Notes under the pieces: model-generated
The model's database searches: none
Seen by the model: only the letters and a program-made list of their open reading frames with translations
What the model was told of the DNA's origin: nothing
Made by a program: the position numbers and the translations under genes
In this document: in pieces, positions 16,586 through 24,974 of the stretch
Numbering within the stretch: position 1 is the first letter of the stretch
Layout: every line of letters starts with the position of its first letter
Source of the DNA: Spirochaetaceae bacterium
GTDB lineage: Bacteria; Spirochaetota; Spirochaetia; SZUA-6; Bin103
DNA: 45,066 nucleotides
Assembly (NCBI GenBank): GCA_028818385.1
Contig: JAPPNY010000215.1
Span: 1 to 45,066, forward strand
Reading direction: 5' to 3'

Positions 16586-17077
16586 TCACCCCTGCATTTC
16601 GGCCAGCAACTCGCCGATCAGCTCCATGCCCGCGCCCCAGCCCCGGTCCAGGCTGTCCATCGCGCCGGCAAAGGCGGCGGTCTCCGCCGCGCTTGCCTCG
16701 TGCGGCGCCCAGGTCAGGCGCAGCCGGGTACGTCCGCCGTCCTCCTCGAAGGTCACGGTGGTCAGAAGCCGCGGCCAGTCCGGCATCATAGGGTTGGCGG
16801 TGACGTTCCAGTCCGCGTCGCAGACGGAGTGCAGCCAGACCAGCCGCTCCGGCGGCGTGACCTCCGTGTACTCGATCCGCTCATAGTGCGAGCCGCCGCC
16901 CATGCGCATCTCGTCCAGCCACAGCCCGCCGGGCTTCACCTCCAGATGGTGGACGATCGTCTCCACCCCCGGCCCGTACCAGCGCGGCAGCAGCTCCGCG
17001 TCGGTCCAGACCTTCCACACCAGCTCGCGCGGCGCATCGAACTCCCGCTCCAGCACGTACGTCGGCACGTCACTCAC
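16586..17077 (-). CDS. SRPBCC / AHSA1-family protein
   Basis: A 163-residue cytoplasmic START-like fold protein (Activator of Hsp90 ATPase homologue 1-like). The hallmark N-terminus 'REFDAPRELVWKVWTDAELLPRWYGP' region (residues 10-36) and the later 'LTWAPHEA' strand are present. Members bind small hydrophobic ligands, and in bacteria they often sit beside ArsR regulators; none is adjacent here. The start is GTG 17077 with AAGGAG 8 nt upstream. The binding-protein gene follows on the same strand after about 90 nt. Function unknown. Confidence 0.9.
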   Translation of the reverse strand: MSDVPTYVLEREFDAPRELVWKVWTDAELLPRWYGPGVETIVHHLEVKPGGLWLDEMRMGGGSHYERIEYTEVTPPERLVWLHSVCDADWNVTANPMMPDWPRLLTTVTFEEDGGRTRLRLTWAPHEASAAETAAFAGAMDSLDRGWGAGMELIGELLAEMQG

Positions 17078-17199
17078 ACTCGGGCTCCTTCCTGCTCGGA
17101 TCGCCGCGCAGGGTATCGGGCCGCTCGCAACTCGGAAACCGGCCGCACTGGCAGCGTGGACGATTGCGAGGCGGATCTCCTGCCGGCAGGATCCTCGAC

Positions 17200-18507
17200 A
17201 TGGGCGATCATCAGGCCCGGGCGGCCGGAAGCCACCTGCTGCTCCCGTCGAGCGCTTGGCCCCGCGGGAAGGTGTATTGCTTCTGTCCGCGCTGTGCCGC
17301 GGTACACGCCGTGGCCGCTACGGCTCCGGCTTCCTGCCCCGGGTGCGCCAAGCATCCGCTACGCGACATCTTCGCCGAGATCGCGGCGCGCCTGGAGCGG
17401 GCGTTCGGGTTCTTCGATGCTACCCGCAGCGCCGGGCATCCGTGGCTGTTCACCACCGCGCCCGGGGAAGAGGTTTATGCGCTGTTCATCTCCAGCATGG
17501 CCCTCGGTGCCTTCGGCGAGCTGCGCGCCATGGGCTTCACGCCGCCGTCGCACGGGCCGTGGGACTCCGACGAGGCCGTGCTGGCCGTCTGGACGGACGC
17601 TGTCCTGGAGCACCTCGACCCCGCCACCAACCTGCTGCGTGTCCCGGAAGGGGACGGCACCATCGGCGGCGCGGTCGCCTCGCCGGAACGCTACGTCTCG
17701 TCCGGCTTCGAGTGGCAGCTCCGCAACCGCGTGTTCATGGCCGACCGCTACCGCCTGCCGGCCGGCGCCCAGTCCAACCGCGACTACCTGGCGACCGTCG
17801 ACCAAGCGCGGCGTTGGCTGGAAGAGACCTGGGCCGCACACGCGCCGTGGACGGCCGGAAGCTGGACCTCGCGGGCGGTGGAGACCCACCTGCACCTGCA
17901 GGCCGCCGGCGTGCGCGGAGCACACTGCGCGCAACCGGAGGGCGCGGTGATCGACTTCGTGCAGCAGTGGCTGGAAGCGCGCCAGGACCATGCGACCGGC
18001 GCGTGGTACGCCGGTGTCGAGGCCCCGCACTCCAACGTGGTCAACGGCATCTTCAAGCTGTTCGTGACCTACGAGCGGCTCGGCTGGGAGATCCCGCGCC
18101 AGCGCGCGATCATCGACTTCGTGCTCGGTAGCGCCGACCGCGAGCGCGGCTTCGGCGGCCGGGGGTGCAGCGTGTTCGACCCGATGCAGGTGCTGTACGT
18201 GCTGCGCTGCCGTGGCAACCGCTACCGCGCCGCTGAGGTGGACGCGGCCACGGCCGCCTCGTTCCTGACGTTCCTGGACAACTGGGACGATGCAGCCGGC
18301 TGGTTCCGGGAGGGCACCTGGCACGGCAAGCACAACCTCGGCATCCCGCTGTACATGGCGTCGCTGCTGCTCGACCACCCCTATATGCGCATCAACACCA
18401 TCTACAACTGGCGCGAGGGACCGATCATCCTGCGTTCACCCGACGGCAACGTGCGGCTGCGTCCGGGCATCATCCACCACACCCTCGGACACCGGTTCAC
18501 CGGCTGA
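17200..18507 (+). CDS. Zinc-ribbon plus alpha/alpha-toroid-like hypothetical protein
   Basis: A 435-residue protein of unknown function. Residues 27-49 form a probable zinc ribbon (C29-x2-C32 and C46-x2-C49, with an extra C27). The rest is helical, with W-x3-QD-x2-TG-x-W from residue 257, an FK about 20 residues later, an FGG-RGCS-FDPM segment and 'HGKHNLGIPLYMASLLL' near the end. The same motif order is found in the gene at 122-1288, so they are distant paralogues. A prenyltransferase/terpenoid-cyclase-like barrel is my inference. The start at ATG 17200 is chosen over TTG 17164. The 3' end overlaps the convergent antitoxin gene by 72 nt. Confidence 0.78.
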   Translation: MGDHQARAAGSHLLLPSSAWPRGKVYCFCPRCAAVHAVAATAPASCPGCAKHPLRDIFAEIAARLERAFGFFDATRSAGHPWLFTTAPGEEVYALFISSMALGAFGELRAMGFTPPSHGPWDSDEAVLAVWTDAVLEHLDPATNLLRVPEGDGTIGGAVASPERYVSSGFEWQLRNRVFMADRYRLPAGAQSNRDYLATVDQARRWLEETWAAHAPWTAGSWTSRAVETHLHLQAAGVRGAHCAQPEGAVIDFVQQWLEARQDHATGAWYAGVEAPHSNVVNGIFKLFVTYERLGWEIPRQRAIIDFVLGSADRERGFGGRGCSVFDPMQVLYVLRCRGNRYRAAEVDAATAASFLTFLDNWDDAAGWFREGTWHGKHNLGIPLYMASLLLDHPYMRINTIYNWREGPIILRSPDGNVRLRPGIIHHTLGHRFTG

Positions 18508-18747
18508 TCCGGACCTGCCGGTCACCGGACAGCTCTGGAGGCGTGATCGCAACTCCTTGAACACCTCATCCGCTGGCCGATCGGTCGCGTGTGGCTCCGA
18601 ATCCCGTCGGTCAGCCTCTTCCGCCCAGATCTCTTCGTTCTGCTCCCGGGTGAGCTCGTCGAGGCTCTCCAGTAGGGTTCCCGCCAACTGCGCTCGCGAA
18701 CGCGGATGGAGCTTGAGCGCCTCCGCGACTATCTCGTCCAGTTGCAT
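18436..18747 (-). CDS. Orphan antitoxin, addiction-module component (Unstab_antitox, PF09720-like)
   Basis: A 103-residue protein whose first ~72 residues match the 'putative addiction module component' family: an Arg/Leu-rich AQLAGTLLESLDE helix, an E-x-x-x-WAEEADRR segment, and VFKELRSRLQ at the normal C-terminus. Such antitoxins usually precede a RelE/ParE-type toxin, but here the reading frame continues about 30 residues antisense through the end of the neighbouring gene and no toxin follows. This suggests loss of the toxin and of the original stop codon. The ATG at 18747 lies 6 nt after TACACT, with no Shine-Dalgarno, so the mRNA may be leaderless. Confidence 0.7.
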   Translation of the reverse strand: MQLDEIVAEALKLHPRSRAQLAGTLLESLDELTREQNEEIWAEEADRRDSEPHATDRPADEVFKELRSRLQSCPVTGRSGSAGEPVSEGVVDDARTQPHVAVG

Positions 18748-18753
18748 GGAACA

Positions 18754-18759
18754 AGTGTA
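18754..18759 (-). promoter_or_regulatory. -10-like TACACT, 6 nt before the orphan antitoxin
   Basis: On the minus strand TACACT ends 6 nt before the ATG at 18747. ATGAAT at 18777-18782, 17 bases upstream, is a partial -35. Transcription would start at the initiation codon. The -35 overlaps the hyuB stop region. Confidence 0.4.
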
Positions 18760-18781
18760 CCGTGCGGGCCGGCACTATTCA

Positions 18782-20515
18782 TCATCCGGCCCCCGAGGCG
18801 GCTTGACGAGCGCGCGTCGTGGCGGCGTGGTCGACGGCGAACGTTTCGGGGTCGAGCACCACGCCGTAGTCCTCGCGCGCGGAGGCGAGCGACACCTTGT
18901 CGTTGCGGACGTCCTGCGCGACCAGCTCCGCGTCCCGTTCCAGGGGATCGCCCCAGCCGCCGCCGCCGGCCTGCCGGTGATAGAGCCGCTCGCCGGCCTC
19001 CATCGACGTGGAGACCATGGTGATGAGCGTCTCCTCCTCGCCTGACTCCCGGCTCAGCACGTTGATCGATCCGGTGCCCGGCCGGCCGCCGGACAGCCCG
19101 TACGGCAAGTGGTCGCGCCGGTCGGAGCGGATCGCCAGGTGGGCGCGCCCGTCCAGCAGCCGCCACTCCCGCTCCACGGCCATCCCGCCGCGGAACCTGC
19201 CCGGCCCGCCCGAGTCGCGGACCAGGCCGTAGCGCTCGATGCGCAACGGGTAGTTGCTCTCGGCCTCCTCGACCGGGATGTTGCTGGCGACGTTGGCCGG
19301 GTTGCACAGCCCGTCGTTGGCGTCACGGTCCGGGCGGCCGCCCCACGTGCCGGTCATCAGCTCGTAGTAGACGTAGGGCGACCGGTCGGGGTGCAGGCCG
19401 CCGAGCACCACCAGCGAGTTGCCGCCCTCGCCCGCGGCCTGGATGCGGTGCGGGACGAACTGCGCGAGCACCCCGAACATCAGGTCGGCCAGCCGGAAGC
19501 CGGTGATGCCGCGCATCGACGAGGCGCCCGGCATCACGACGTTCAGCACCGTCCCCGCCGGGGCGATGACCGAGATCGGCCGGAAGATGCCGGCGGTGTT
19601 GGGCAGGTCGAGGCGCAACGCGGCGCGGACGCAGAGCGCGGCCACCGAGAAGGTGAAGGAATAGGTGTTGTTGATCGCTCCCGGCACCTGCGCCGCGCTG
19701 CCCGTGAAGTCCGCGGTCAGGCTGTCGCCTTCGACCGTCAGCGCCACGTGCAGCTTCACCGGCGGGCCGCCGACCCCGTCGGAGTCCATGTAGTCGGTGA
19801 AGCTGTGCGTGCCGTCCGGCCAGCGCGCGATCTCGGCGCGCACCAGCCGCTCGGTGTAGTCGATCAGGTCGGCCGTGCAGGCGCGGAAGGTGTCGGGTCC
19901 ATAGCGGCGTACCAGCTCGTGCACGGCGCGCTCACCCGTGTGGCAGGCCGCCACCTGTGCGCGCAGGTCACCGAGCGTCATCTCCGGGACGCGCACGTTG
20001 ACCCGGATCATCGCCAGCAGCGCCTGGTCCGGCTCGCCGCGGCGGTGCAGCTTCAGCCACGGGATGCGCAGCCCGTCCTGGAAGATCTCGGTGTTGTCGC
20101 ACGCCGAGCTGCCCGGCAGCCGCCCGCCCAGGTCGAGGTGGTGGGCGGTGGACACGGAGAAGGCGATGCGCGCTCCCTCCCAGTAGATGGGCTTGACGAT
20201 GAAGATGTCCGGGATGTGCATCCCGCCCTCGAAGGGGTCGTTGAGGATGAAGACGTCGCCGGGCTCCATGTCGTCGCCGTACCTGGCGAACAGCGTCTCC
20301 ATCGCGAACGGCACCGAGCCCAGGTGCAGGGGGATGGTCACCCCCTGCGCGATCATCTGGCCTTCGCCGTCGCAGAGCGACGTGGAATAGTCCAGGCAGT
20401 CGCGCACGATCGTCGAGTAGGCGGTGCGGTAGAGGGCGATCGCCATCTCGTCGGCGGCGGCGGCGAGCGCGTTCTTGACGATCTCGCGCGTGACCGGGTC
20501 CACGCCGTGGTCCAT
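18782..20515 (-). CDS. hyuB: Hydantoinase B / oxoprolinase family subunit
   Basis: A 577-residue cytoplasmic subunit of an ATP-dependent hydantoinase/oxoprolinase/acetone-carboxylase-type enzyme. Family motifs are the N-terminal 'DPVTREIVKNALAAAADEM', 'YSTSLCDGEGQMIAQG', 'GDVFILNDPFEGGMHIPD' and 'ISVSTAHHLDLGG'-type segments with probable metal-binding His and Asp. It partners with HyuA (21279-23390) in an alpha-beta type complex that opens cyclic amides. Here hyuA and hyuB are separated by a PhyH gene. Its ATG overlaps the PhyH stop by 1 nt (TAATG). Length is typical. The natural substrate cannot be told. Confidence 0.93.
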   Translation of the reverse strand: MDHGVDPVTREIVKNALAAAADEMAIALYRTAYSTIVRDCLDYSTSLCDGEGQMIAQGVTIPLHLGSVPFAMETLFARYGDDMEPGDVFILNDPFEGGMHIPDIFIVKPIYWEGARIAFSVSTAHHLDLGGRLPGSSACDNTEIFQDGLRIPWLKLHRRGEPDQALLAMIRVNVRVPEMTLGDLRAQVAACHTGERAVHELVRRYGPDTFRACTADLIDYTERLVRAEIARWPDGTHSFTDYMDSDGVGGPPVKLHVALTVEGDSLTADFTGSAAQVPGAINNTYSFTFSVAALCVRAALRLDLPNTAGIFRPISVIAPAGTVLNVVMPGASSMRGITGFRLADLMFGVLAQFVPHRIQAAGEGGNSLVVLGGLHPDRSPYVYYELMTGTWGGRPDRDANDGLCNPANVASNIPVEEAESNYPLRIERYGLVRDSGGPGRFRGGMAVEREWRLLDGRAHLAIRSDRRDHLPYGLSGGRPGTGSINVLSRESGEEETLITMVSTSMEAGERLYHRQAGGGGWGDPLERDAELVAQDVRNDKVSLASAREDYGVVLDPETFAVDHAATTRARQAASGAG

Positions 20516-21282
20516 TACGGGCGCGCCTCCTCATGTGGCGGTGGTCCGAATGCCTTCAGGTAGAGCCGCGTACGGTCGTTCAACACCCCGTAGAAGGCTC
20601 GTGTCTCGGCGTCGGGAGCGTCGCGCCAGAACGTGGCCGGTATCGCCGAGTCGTTCGCCAGCGGGGCACGGTGCCGATGGCCGTAGTAGATCTGCGCCGT
20701 CTTGCGGATCTGCTGCGTCGGCCGGGTGGTCGCCGTGTGCAGCACCGACACGTTGAACAACGCACAGGTGCCCGCCGGGCCATGCAGATCATGGATCCCG
20801 CCCCGGGCAAGCTGCGCCGCCTCGTCGTCCAGCACCGGATCGGCAGTGGACTCGGGCGACAGCGACAGGCAGTGGGTGCCCGCGTGCACGTCGCGGAAGT
20901 AGACCACGAGCTGCAGGTAGTCCATGCGGAACGGATGCTCATGCCAGTGCGGCCGGTCCCGGTGCCAGCTCCGGTGCAGCGCGCCATGGTACGGCCCCAT
21001 GAAACGCAACCCGATTTCGCCGAAGCAGACCGGACCACCCATCAGTTCCTCGATCGCCGGCAGCAGACGCGGATGGCGAATCAGCTCGTCGAACCGCGGC
21101 GAGCTCACCAGGGCGTCATAGTTGGCGTATTGATGATGCCCGGAGGCGTACCAGAGGCAGGAGTGCCTCCCACGGTCGTCGTCGAACATCGCCTCGAAGT
21201 AGGCGGTCTCGTCCCGGTCCAGTACCGTCCCCAGGTTGAGAAACCCTTTGGCCGCAAATAAATCCCGCTGCTGCGCCGTCAT
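20515..21282 (-). CDS. PhyH family Fe(II)/2-oxoglutarate dioxygenase inside the hyuA-hyuB operon
   Basis: A 255-residue dioxygenase of the phytanoyl-CoA hydroxylase family. The iron triad is complete: H107-x-D109 (WHRD) and H182 (VLHTAT), with R193 placed to bind 2-oxoglutarate. It hydroxylates an unknown small molecule. The start overlaps the hyuA stop by 4 nt (ATGA) and its stop overlaps the hyuB start by 1 nt, so the three are translated as a unit. This makes a joint pathway likely, for example oxidation of an amide or lactam before or after ring opening. That link is inference. Confidence 0.92.
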   Translation of the reverse strand: MTAQQRDLFAAKGFLNLGTVLDRDETAYFEAMFDDDRGRHSCLWYASGHHQYANYDALVSSPRFDELIRHPRLLPAIEELMGGPVCFGEIGLRFMGPYHGALHRSWHRDRPHWHEHPFRMDYLQLVVYFRDVHAGTHCLSLSPESTADPVLDDEAAQLARGGIHDLHGPAGTCALFNVSVLHTATTRPTQQIRKTAQIYYGHRHRAPLANDSAIPATFWRDAPDAETRAFYGVLNDRTRLYLKAFGPPPHEEARP

Positions 21283-23390
21283 GACAGCCTCTCATCCCTG
21301 GGTTCGATGTGGACGTTGAGCCGGTCGTCGACCCGCGCGTGCATGCCCGGCGGCACGACGATCGTGGTGTCGTACTCGTCGATCAGAAGCGGGCCGCGCT
21401 CGCCGTTTCCCAGGTCCTTCCGGCGGCACACCGGCGTGTCGATGCTGCCCCACGACGGGCCGAACCACGCGCTGCGGTCGCGCGACTCGCCCGCCACGGC
21501 GGCGCCCGGCCGCAGGCGGTCGCTGGAGTCCGGAACCTCGGCGCGGCCGACCGCGCGTACGGCGATCACCTCCACCGGATTGTCGGGATCGGAGCGGTGG
21601 CCGTACAGGCGTTCGTGCTCGTCCGCGAAGGCTTCCTGCATGGCCGCAAGCTCCGCCGCCCCCCACGAACCGGAGGCCAGCGGCACGTTGATCTCCGAGG
21701 TCTGCCCGCGGAAGCGCACGTCCGCGGTATAGCGCACCGCGACCGCGTCCGCGGCGTGCCCCTCCTCGGCAAACGTGTCCAGCACGTCGGCGCACAGCTC
21801 GGCGCGAACGGCCTCCAGGGCCTCCGCCGAAAGCTCCTGCCGCGACAGCAGGCAGCTCCGTACCGAGTGGTGCTCGATGCCGGAGAACAGCAGCCCCATG
21901 GCGCTGAACAGGCCCGGCAGCGGCGGGATGACCACGCGGCGGAGCGCCAGCTCGCTTGCCAGGCCTGCGGCGTGGATGGGACCGGCGCCGCCGAAGGCCA
22001 CCAGCGTGAACTCGCGCGGGTCGCGGCCGCGCTCGGTGGATACCTGGCGCAGCGCGCGCATGGTGGTGGCGTTGGCGATCTGGTGGATCCCGAACGCGGC
22101 GGCCGGCAGGTCCAGGCCGAGCGGTCCGGCGATGCGGTCGGCCACGCTGCGCCGGGCGAGATCGGCGTCGACCACGACGTCGCCGTCCGCCAGGGGACCG
22201 GGCCGGATGTAGCCCAGCACGACGTTGGCGTCGGTAAGCGTGGGCTCCTGGCCGCCGCGGCGGTAGCAGGCGGGGCCCGGCTGCGCCCCTGCCGAGCGCG
22301 GGCCCACGCGCAGACCGCCGGCCGTGTCCACGTAGGCCACGCTGCCGCCGCCTGCACCCACCTCGGCGATGTCGATGGTCGGGGCGCGTATCAGCTCGCC
22401 GCCGCCTCCCACCAGGCGGCTGCCCGAGGAGAGCGAGGCCCCCACCTCGTACTCGGCGGAGTAGTTCACGCGCCCGGCCTCGACCATCGACGCCTTGGCG
22501 GTGGTACCGCCCATGTCGAGCGTGACGATGTTGTCCACCCCAAGCCTCCCGGCGGTCAGGTTGGCGGCCAGGACGCCCGCGGCGGGGCCGGACTCCAGCA
22601 TGAAGACCGGCCGCCGGGCGGTGTGCGCCTCAGAGGCCAAGCCTCCGGACGACTGCATGATGAGGAGAGGGGCGGCGATGCCCAGCTCGTCCAGGCCGCG
22701 CCGCATGGCCAGCAGGTACGCGGCCATCGTCGGGCGCACGTAGGCGTTCACCGCCGTGGTCGCCGTGCGCTCGTACTCGCGCCGCTCCGGCAGGATGTCG
22801 CACGACAGCGACACCTGCAGATGCGGCAGCTTCCGGCTCAGAAACGCGCCGACCCGGCGCTCGTGGTCGGGGTGGGCGTAGGCGTGCAGCAGGCAGACGG
22901 CGACCGATTCCACCCGCTCCGCGGTCAGCGCCGCCGCGATGCGCTCGAGCTCTTCTTCTCGCACGCCGCGCAGGATCTCGCCGGCGACGGTGACCCGCTC
23001 GTCCAGCTCGAACCGCAGGCGGCGCTCGATGAGGGCCGGCGGCTTTTCGAAGAACAGGTCGTAGAGCTGCGGGGCGCGCAGGCGGCGCAGCTCCAGCACG
23101 TCGCGGAACCCGGCCGTGGTGATCAGCGCCGTGCGCGCGCCGCGGCCTTCCAGCACGGCGTTGGTCGCCACCGTCGTGCCATGGGAGACGAGTCCGACGG
23201 CGCCGCCGCCCACGCCGGCCATGCTCAGCGTGCGCCGGATGCCCTCCAGGGCCGCCTGCTCGAAGTCCGGCGGCGTCGAGGGCAGCTTGTGGGTCCAGAT
23301 CCTGCCGGCCCCATCGGTCAGCACGACGTCGGTGAAGGTCCCGCCGACGTCGGCGCCGATGCGCACCGGTCCCTGCTCTTGGCGCGCCAC
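21279..23390 (-). CDS. hyuA: Hydantoinase A / oxoprolinase family subunit
   Basis: A 703-residue ATP-binding subunit. The N-terminal nucleotide-binding motif D14-VGGTFTD and the 'HGTTVATNAVLEGRGA' segment define the family, and 'TLDMGGTTAKASMV' forms the second phosphate loop. It activates a cyclic amide or similar substrate with ATP for HyuB. The open frame runs further upstream without a plausible start. GTG 23390 gives the usual family length; GTG 23366 is an alternative. It is first in the operon hyuA-phyH-hyuB and divergent from the sulfatase at 23461 with a 70-nt spacer. Confidence 0.92.
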   Translation of the reverse strand: MARQEQGPVRIGADVGGTFTDVVLTDGAGRIWTHKLPSTPPDFEQAALEGIRRTLSMAGVGGGAVGLVSHGTTVATNAVLEGRGARTALITTAGFRDVLELRRLRAPQLYDLFFEKPPALIERRLRFELDERVTVAGEILRGVREEELERIAAALTAERVESVAVCLLHAYAHPDHERRVGAFLSRKLPHLQVSLSCDILPERREYERTATTAVNAYVRPTMAAYLLAMRRGLDELGIAAPLLIMQSSGGLASEAHTARRPVFMLESGPAAGVLAANLTAGRLGVDNIVTLDMGGTTAKASMVEAGRVNYSAEYEVGASLSSGSRLVGGGGELIRAPTIDIAEVGAGGGSVAYVDTAGGLRVGPRSAGAQPGPACYRRGGQEPTLTDANVVLGYIRPGPLADGDVVVDADLARRSVADRIAGPLGLDLPAAAFGIHQIANATTMRALRQVSTERGRDPREFTLVAFGGAGPIHAAGLASELALRRVVIPPLPGLFSAMGLLFSGIEHHSVRSCLLSRQELSAEALEAVRAELCADVLDTFAEEGHAADAVAVRYTADVRFRGQTSEINVPLASGSWGAAELAAMQEAFADEHERLYGHRSDPDNPVEVIAVRAVGRAEVPDSSDRLRPGAAVAGESRDRSAWFGPSWGSIDTPVCRRKDLGNGERGPLLIDEYDTTIVVPPGMHARVDDRLNVHIEPRDERLS

Positions 23391-23460
23391 GGTGGGGCCG
23401 ACACTGCCACGCACGCGCCATGCATGGACAGCCGGCGGGGATTCCGCTCCGATACGGGGT

Positions 23461-24921
23461 ATGCCGCCCGCCGCCCGCAACGTCCTCCTGATCACCTCCG
23501 ACCAGCAGCACTGGAGCACTCTGGGCTGCCTGAACGGGGAGCTCCGCACGCCCAACCTGGACCGGCTGGCCGCGCGCGGCACGCTGTTCACCCGCGCCTA
23601 CTGCCCCAACCCGACCTGCACGCCGACGCGCGCGTCGATCATCACCGGCCGCTATCCCAGCCAGCACGGCGCCTGGTCGCTGGGCACCAAGCTGCTTGAA
23701 TCCGAGCACACGGTCGGCGAGGACTTCCAGGGTGCCGGCGTGCGCACCGCGCTGGTGGGCAAGGCGCACTTCCAGCCGACGGCCGGGACCTGCGAGCACC
23801 CGTCGCTGGAAGCGTTTCCCACGCTCCAGGACCTGGAGTTCTGGCGAGGATTCCACGGCCCGTTCTACGGGTTCGAGCACGTCGAGCTGGCGCGCAACCA
23901 CACCGACGAGGCGTACGTCGGCCAGCACTACGCGCTCTGGATGGAGCGCAAGGGGCTGGCCGACTGGCGCGGCTACTTCCGCCCGCCGACCGGCACCAAC
24001 GACCGCCAGCGGCGGACCTGGGAGATTCCGGAGGCGTTCCACTACGGCACCTGGATCGCCGAGCGCAGCTGCGACCTGCTTGACGGGTACGCGGAGCGCG
24101 GTGAGCCCTTCTTTCTCTGGGCAAGCTTCCTCGACCCGCACCCCGTGTACCTGGTCCCGGAGCCGTGGGACTCGATGTACGATCCCGCCGCGCTCACCGT
24201 GCCGGCGGTGCAGCCCGGCGAGCACGACGCCAACCCGCCGCACTTCCGCCTCAAGCAGACGGCGAATCCCGACCTGCACGACCGGGACGAGCTTGCCAGG
24301 GACATCGCCTGCTACTACGGGATGATCAGCCTGATGGACGCGCAGATCGGGAGGATCCTGGACCGGCTGGAGGCGCTGGGGCTGGCCTCCGACACGCTGG
24401 TGGTGTTCACCTCCGACCACGGCCACCTGTTCGGCCAGCACGGAATGACCGGCAAGGGGGCGTTCCACTACGAGGACCTGATCCGGGTGCCGCTGATCGT
24501 CGCGCAGCCGGGCGGTGCGCCGGCCGGCCGGCGCTCGGACGCCCTGCAGTCGCTGGTGGACTTCGCGCCGTCGTTCCTGGCGGCGGCCGGCATCGGCGTT
24601 CCGGCGGCGATGACCGGCATCGACCAGACCGACGTCTGGTACGGGCGGCGGCCGTCGCTCCGCGACCACGTCGTGGTCGAGAACCGGCACGAGCCGACCA
24701 CCGAGCACCTCAAGACCTACGTCGAGGACCGCTACAAGCTGACCGTCTACTTTCAGCGGGACTACGGCGAGCTGTTCGATCTGGCGGCCGACCCGGGCGA
24801 GGTCGACAACCTCTGGGACGTCCCGGAGGCCCAGGAGCTCAAGAACGATCTGACCCGCAAGCTGCTGTTCGCGGAGATGGGCAAGGAGCCGCTGCCGATG
24901 CCGCGCATCGCCGGCGCCTGA
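23461..24921 (+). CDS. Sulfatase (type I, Cys-type formylglycine)
   Basis: A 486-residue sulfatase. The active-site motif is C53-T-P-T-R, metal ligands lie in 'ITSDQQHW' (residue 14) and 'TSDHGHLFGQHG' in the C-terminal half. No signal peptide is visible. ATG 23461 starts the conserved N-terminus; an in-frame extension upstream overlaps hyuA antisense and is rejected. It is not close to the sulfatase at 3217 outside the core motifs, so its substrate may differ. The sterol-desaturase-fold gene follows 53 nt downstream with its own promoter-like signal. Confidence 0.93.
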   Translation: MPPAARNVLLITSDQQHWSTLGCLNGELRTPNLDRLAARGTLFTRAYCPNPTCTPTRASIITGRYPSQHGAWSLGTKLLESEHTVGEDFQGAGVRTALVGKAHFQPTAGTCEHPSLEAFPTLQDLEFWRGFHGPFYGFEHVELARNHTDEAYVGQHYALWMERKGLADWRGYFRPPTGTNDRQRRTWEIPEAFHYGTWIAERSCDLLDGYAERGEPFFLWASFLDPHPVYLVPEPWDSMYDPAALTVPAVQPGEHDANPPHFRLKQTANPDLHDRDELARDIACYYGMISLMDAQIGRILDRLEALGLASDTLVVFTSDHGHLFGQHGMTGKGAFHYEDLIRVPLIVAQPGGAPAGRRSDALQSLVDFAPSFLAAAGIGVPAAMTGIDQTDVWYGRRPSLRDHVVVENRHEPTTEHLKTYVEDRYKLTVYFQRDYGELFDLAADPGEVDNLWDVPEAQELKNDLTRKLLFAEMGKEPLPMPRIAGA

Positions 24922-24935
24922 CGCTCCGCCACCGA

Positions 24936-24964
24936 TTGCGCACGACCGCTCGCCACGCTACCGT
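24936..24964 (+). promoter_or_regulatory. Promoter with near-leaderless start
   Basis: TTGCGC at 24936-24941 and TACCGT at 24959-24964 are 17 bases apart. The -10 ends 10 nt before the ATG at 24975, so the leader would be only a few nucleotides. AAGGG in between is a weak ribosome-site match. Confidence 0.5.
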
Positions 24965-24974
24965 TCCAAGGGCT

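Noticed and set aside
23391..23591. Longer N-terminus for hyuA starting near 23591
   Set aside because: It would add ~67 unrelated residues before the conserved nucleotide-binding motif and overlap the divergent sulfatase start.
21309..23699. A 796-codon open frame on the plus strand
   Set aside because: It runs antisense to hyuA, has no recognisable domain, and is an artefact of high-GC codon usage; hyuA carries all family motifs.
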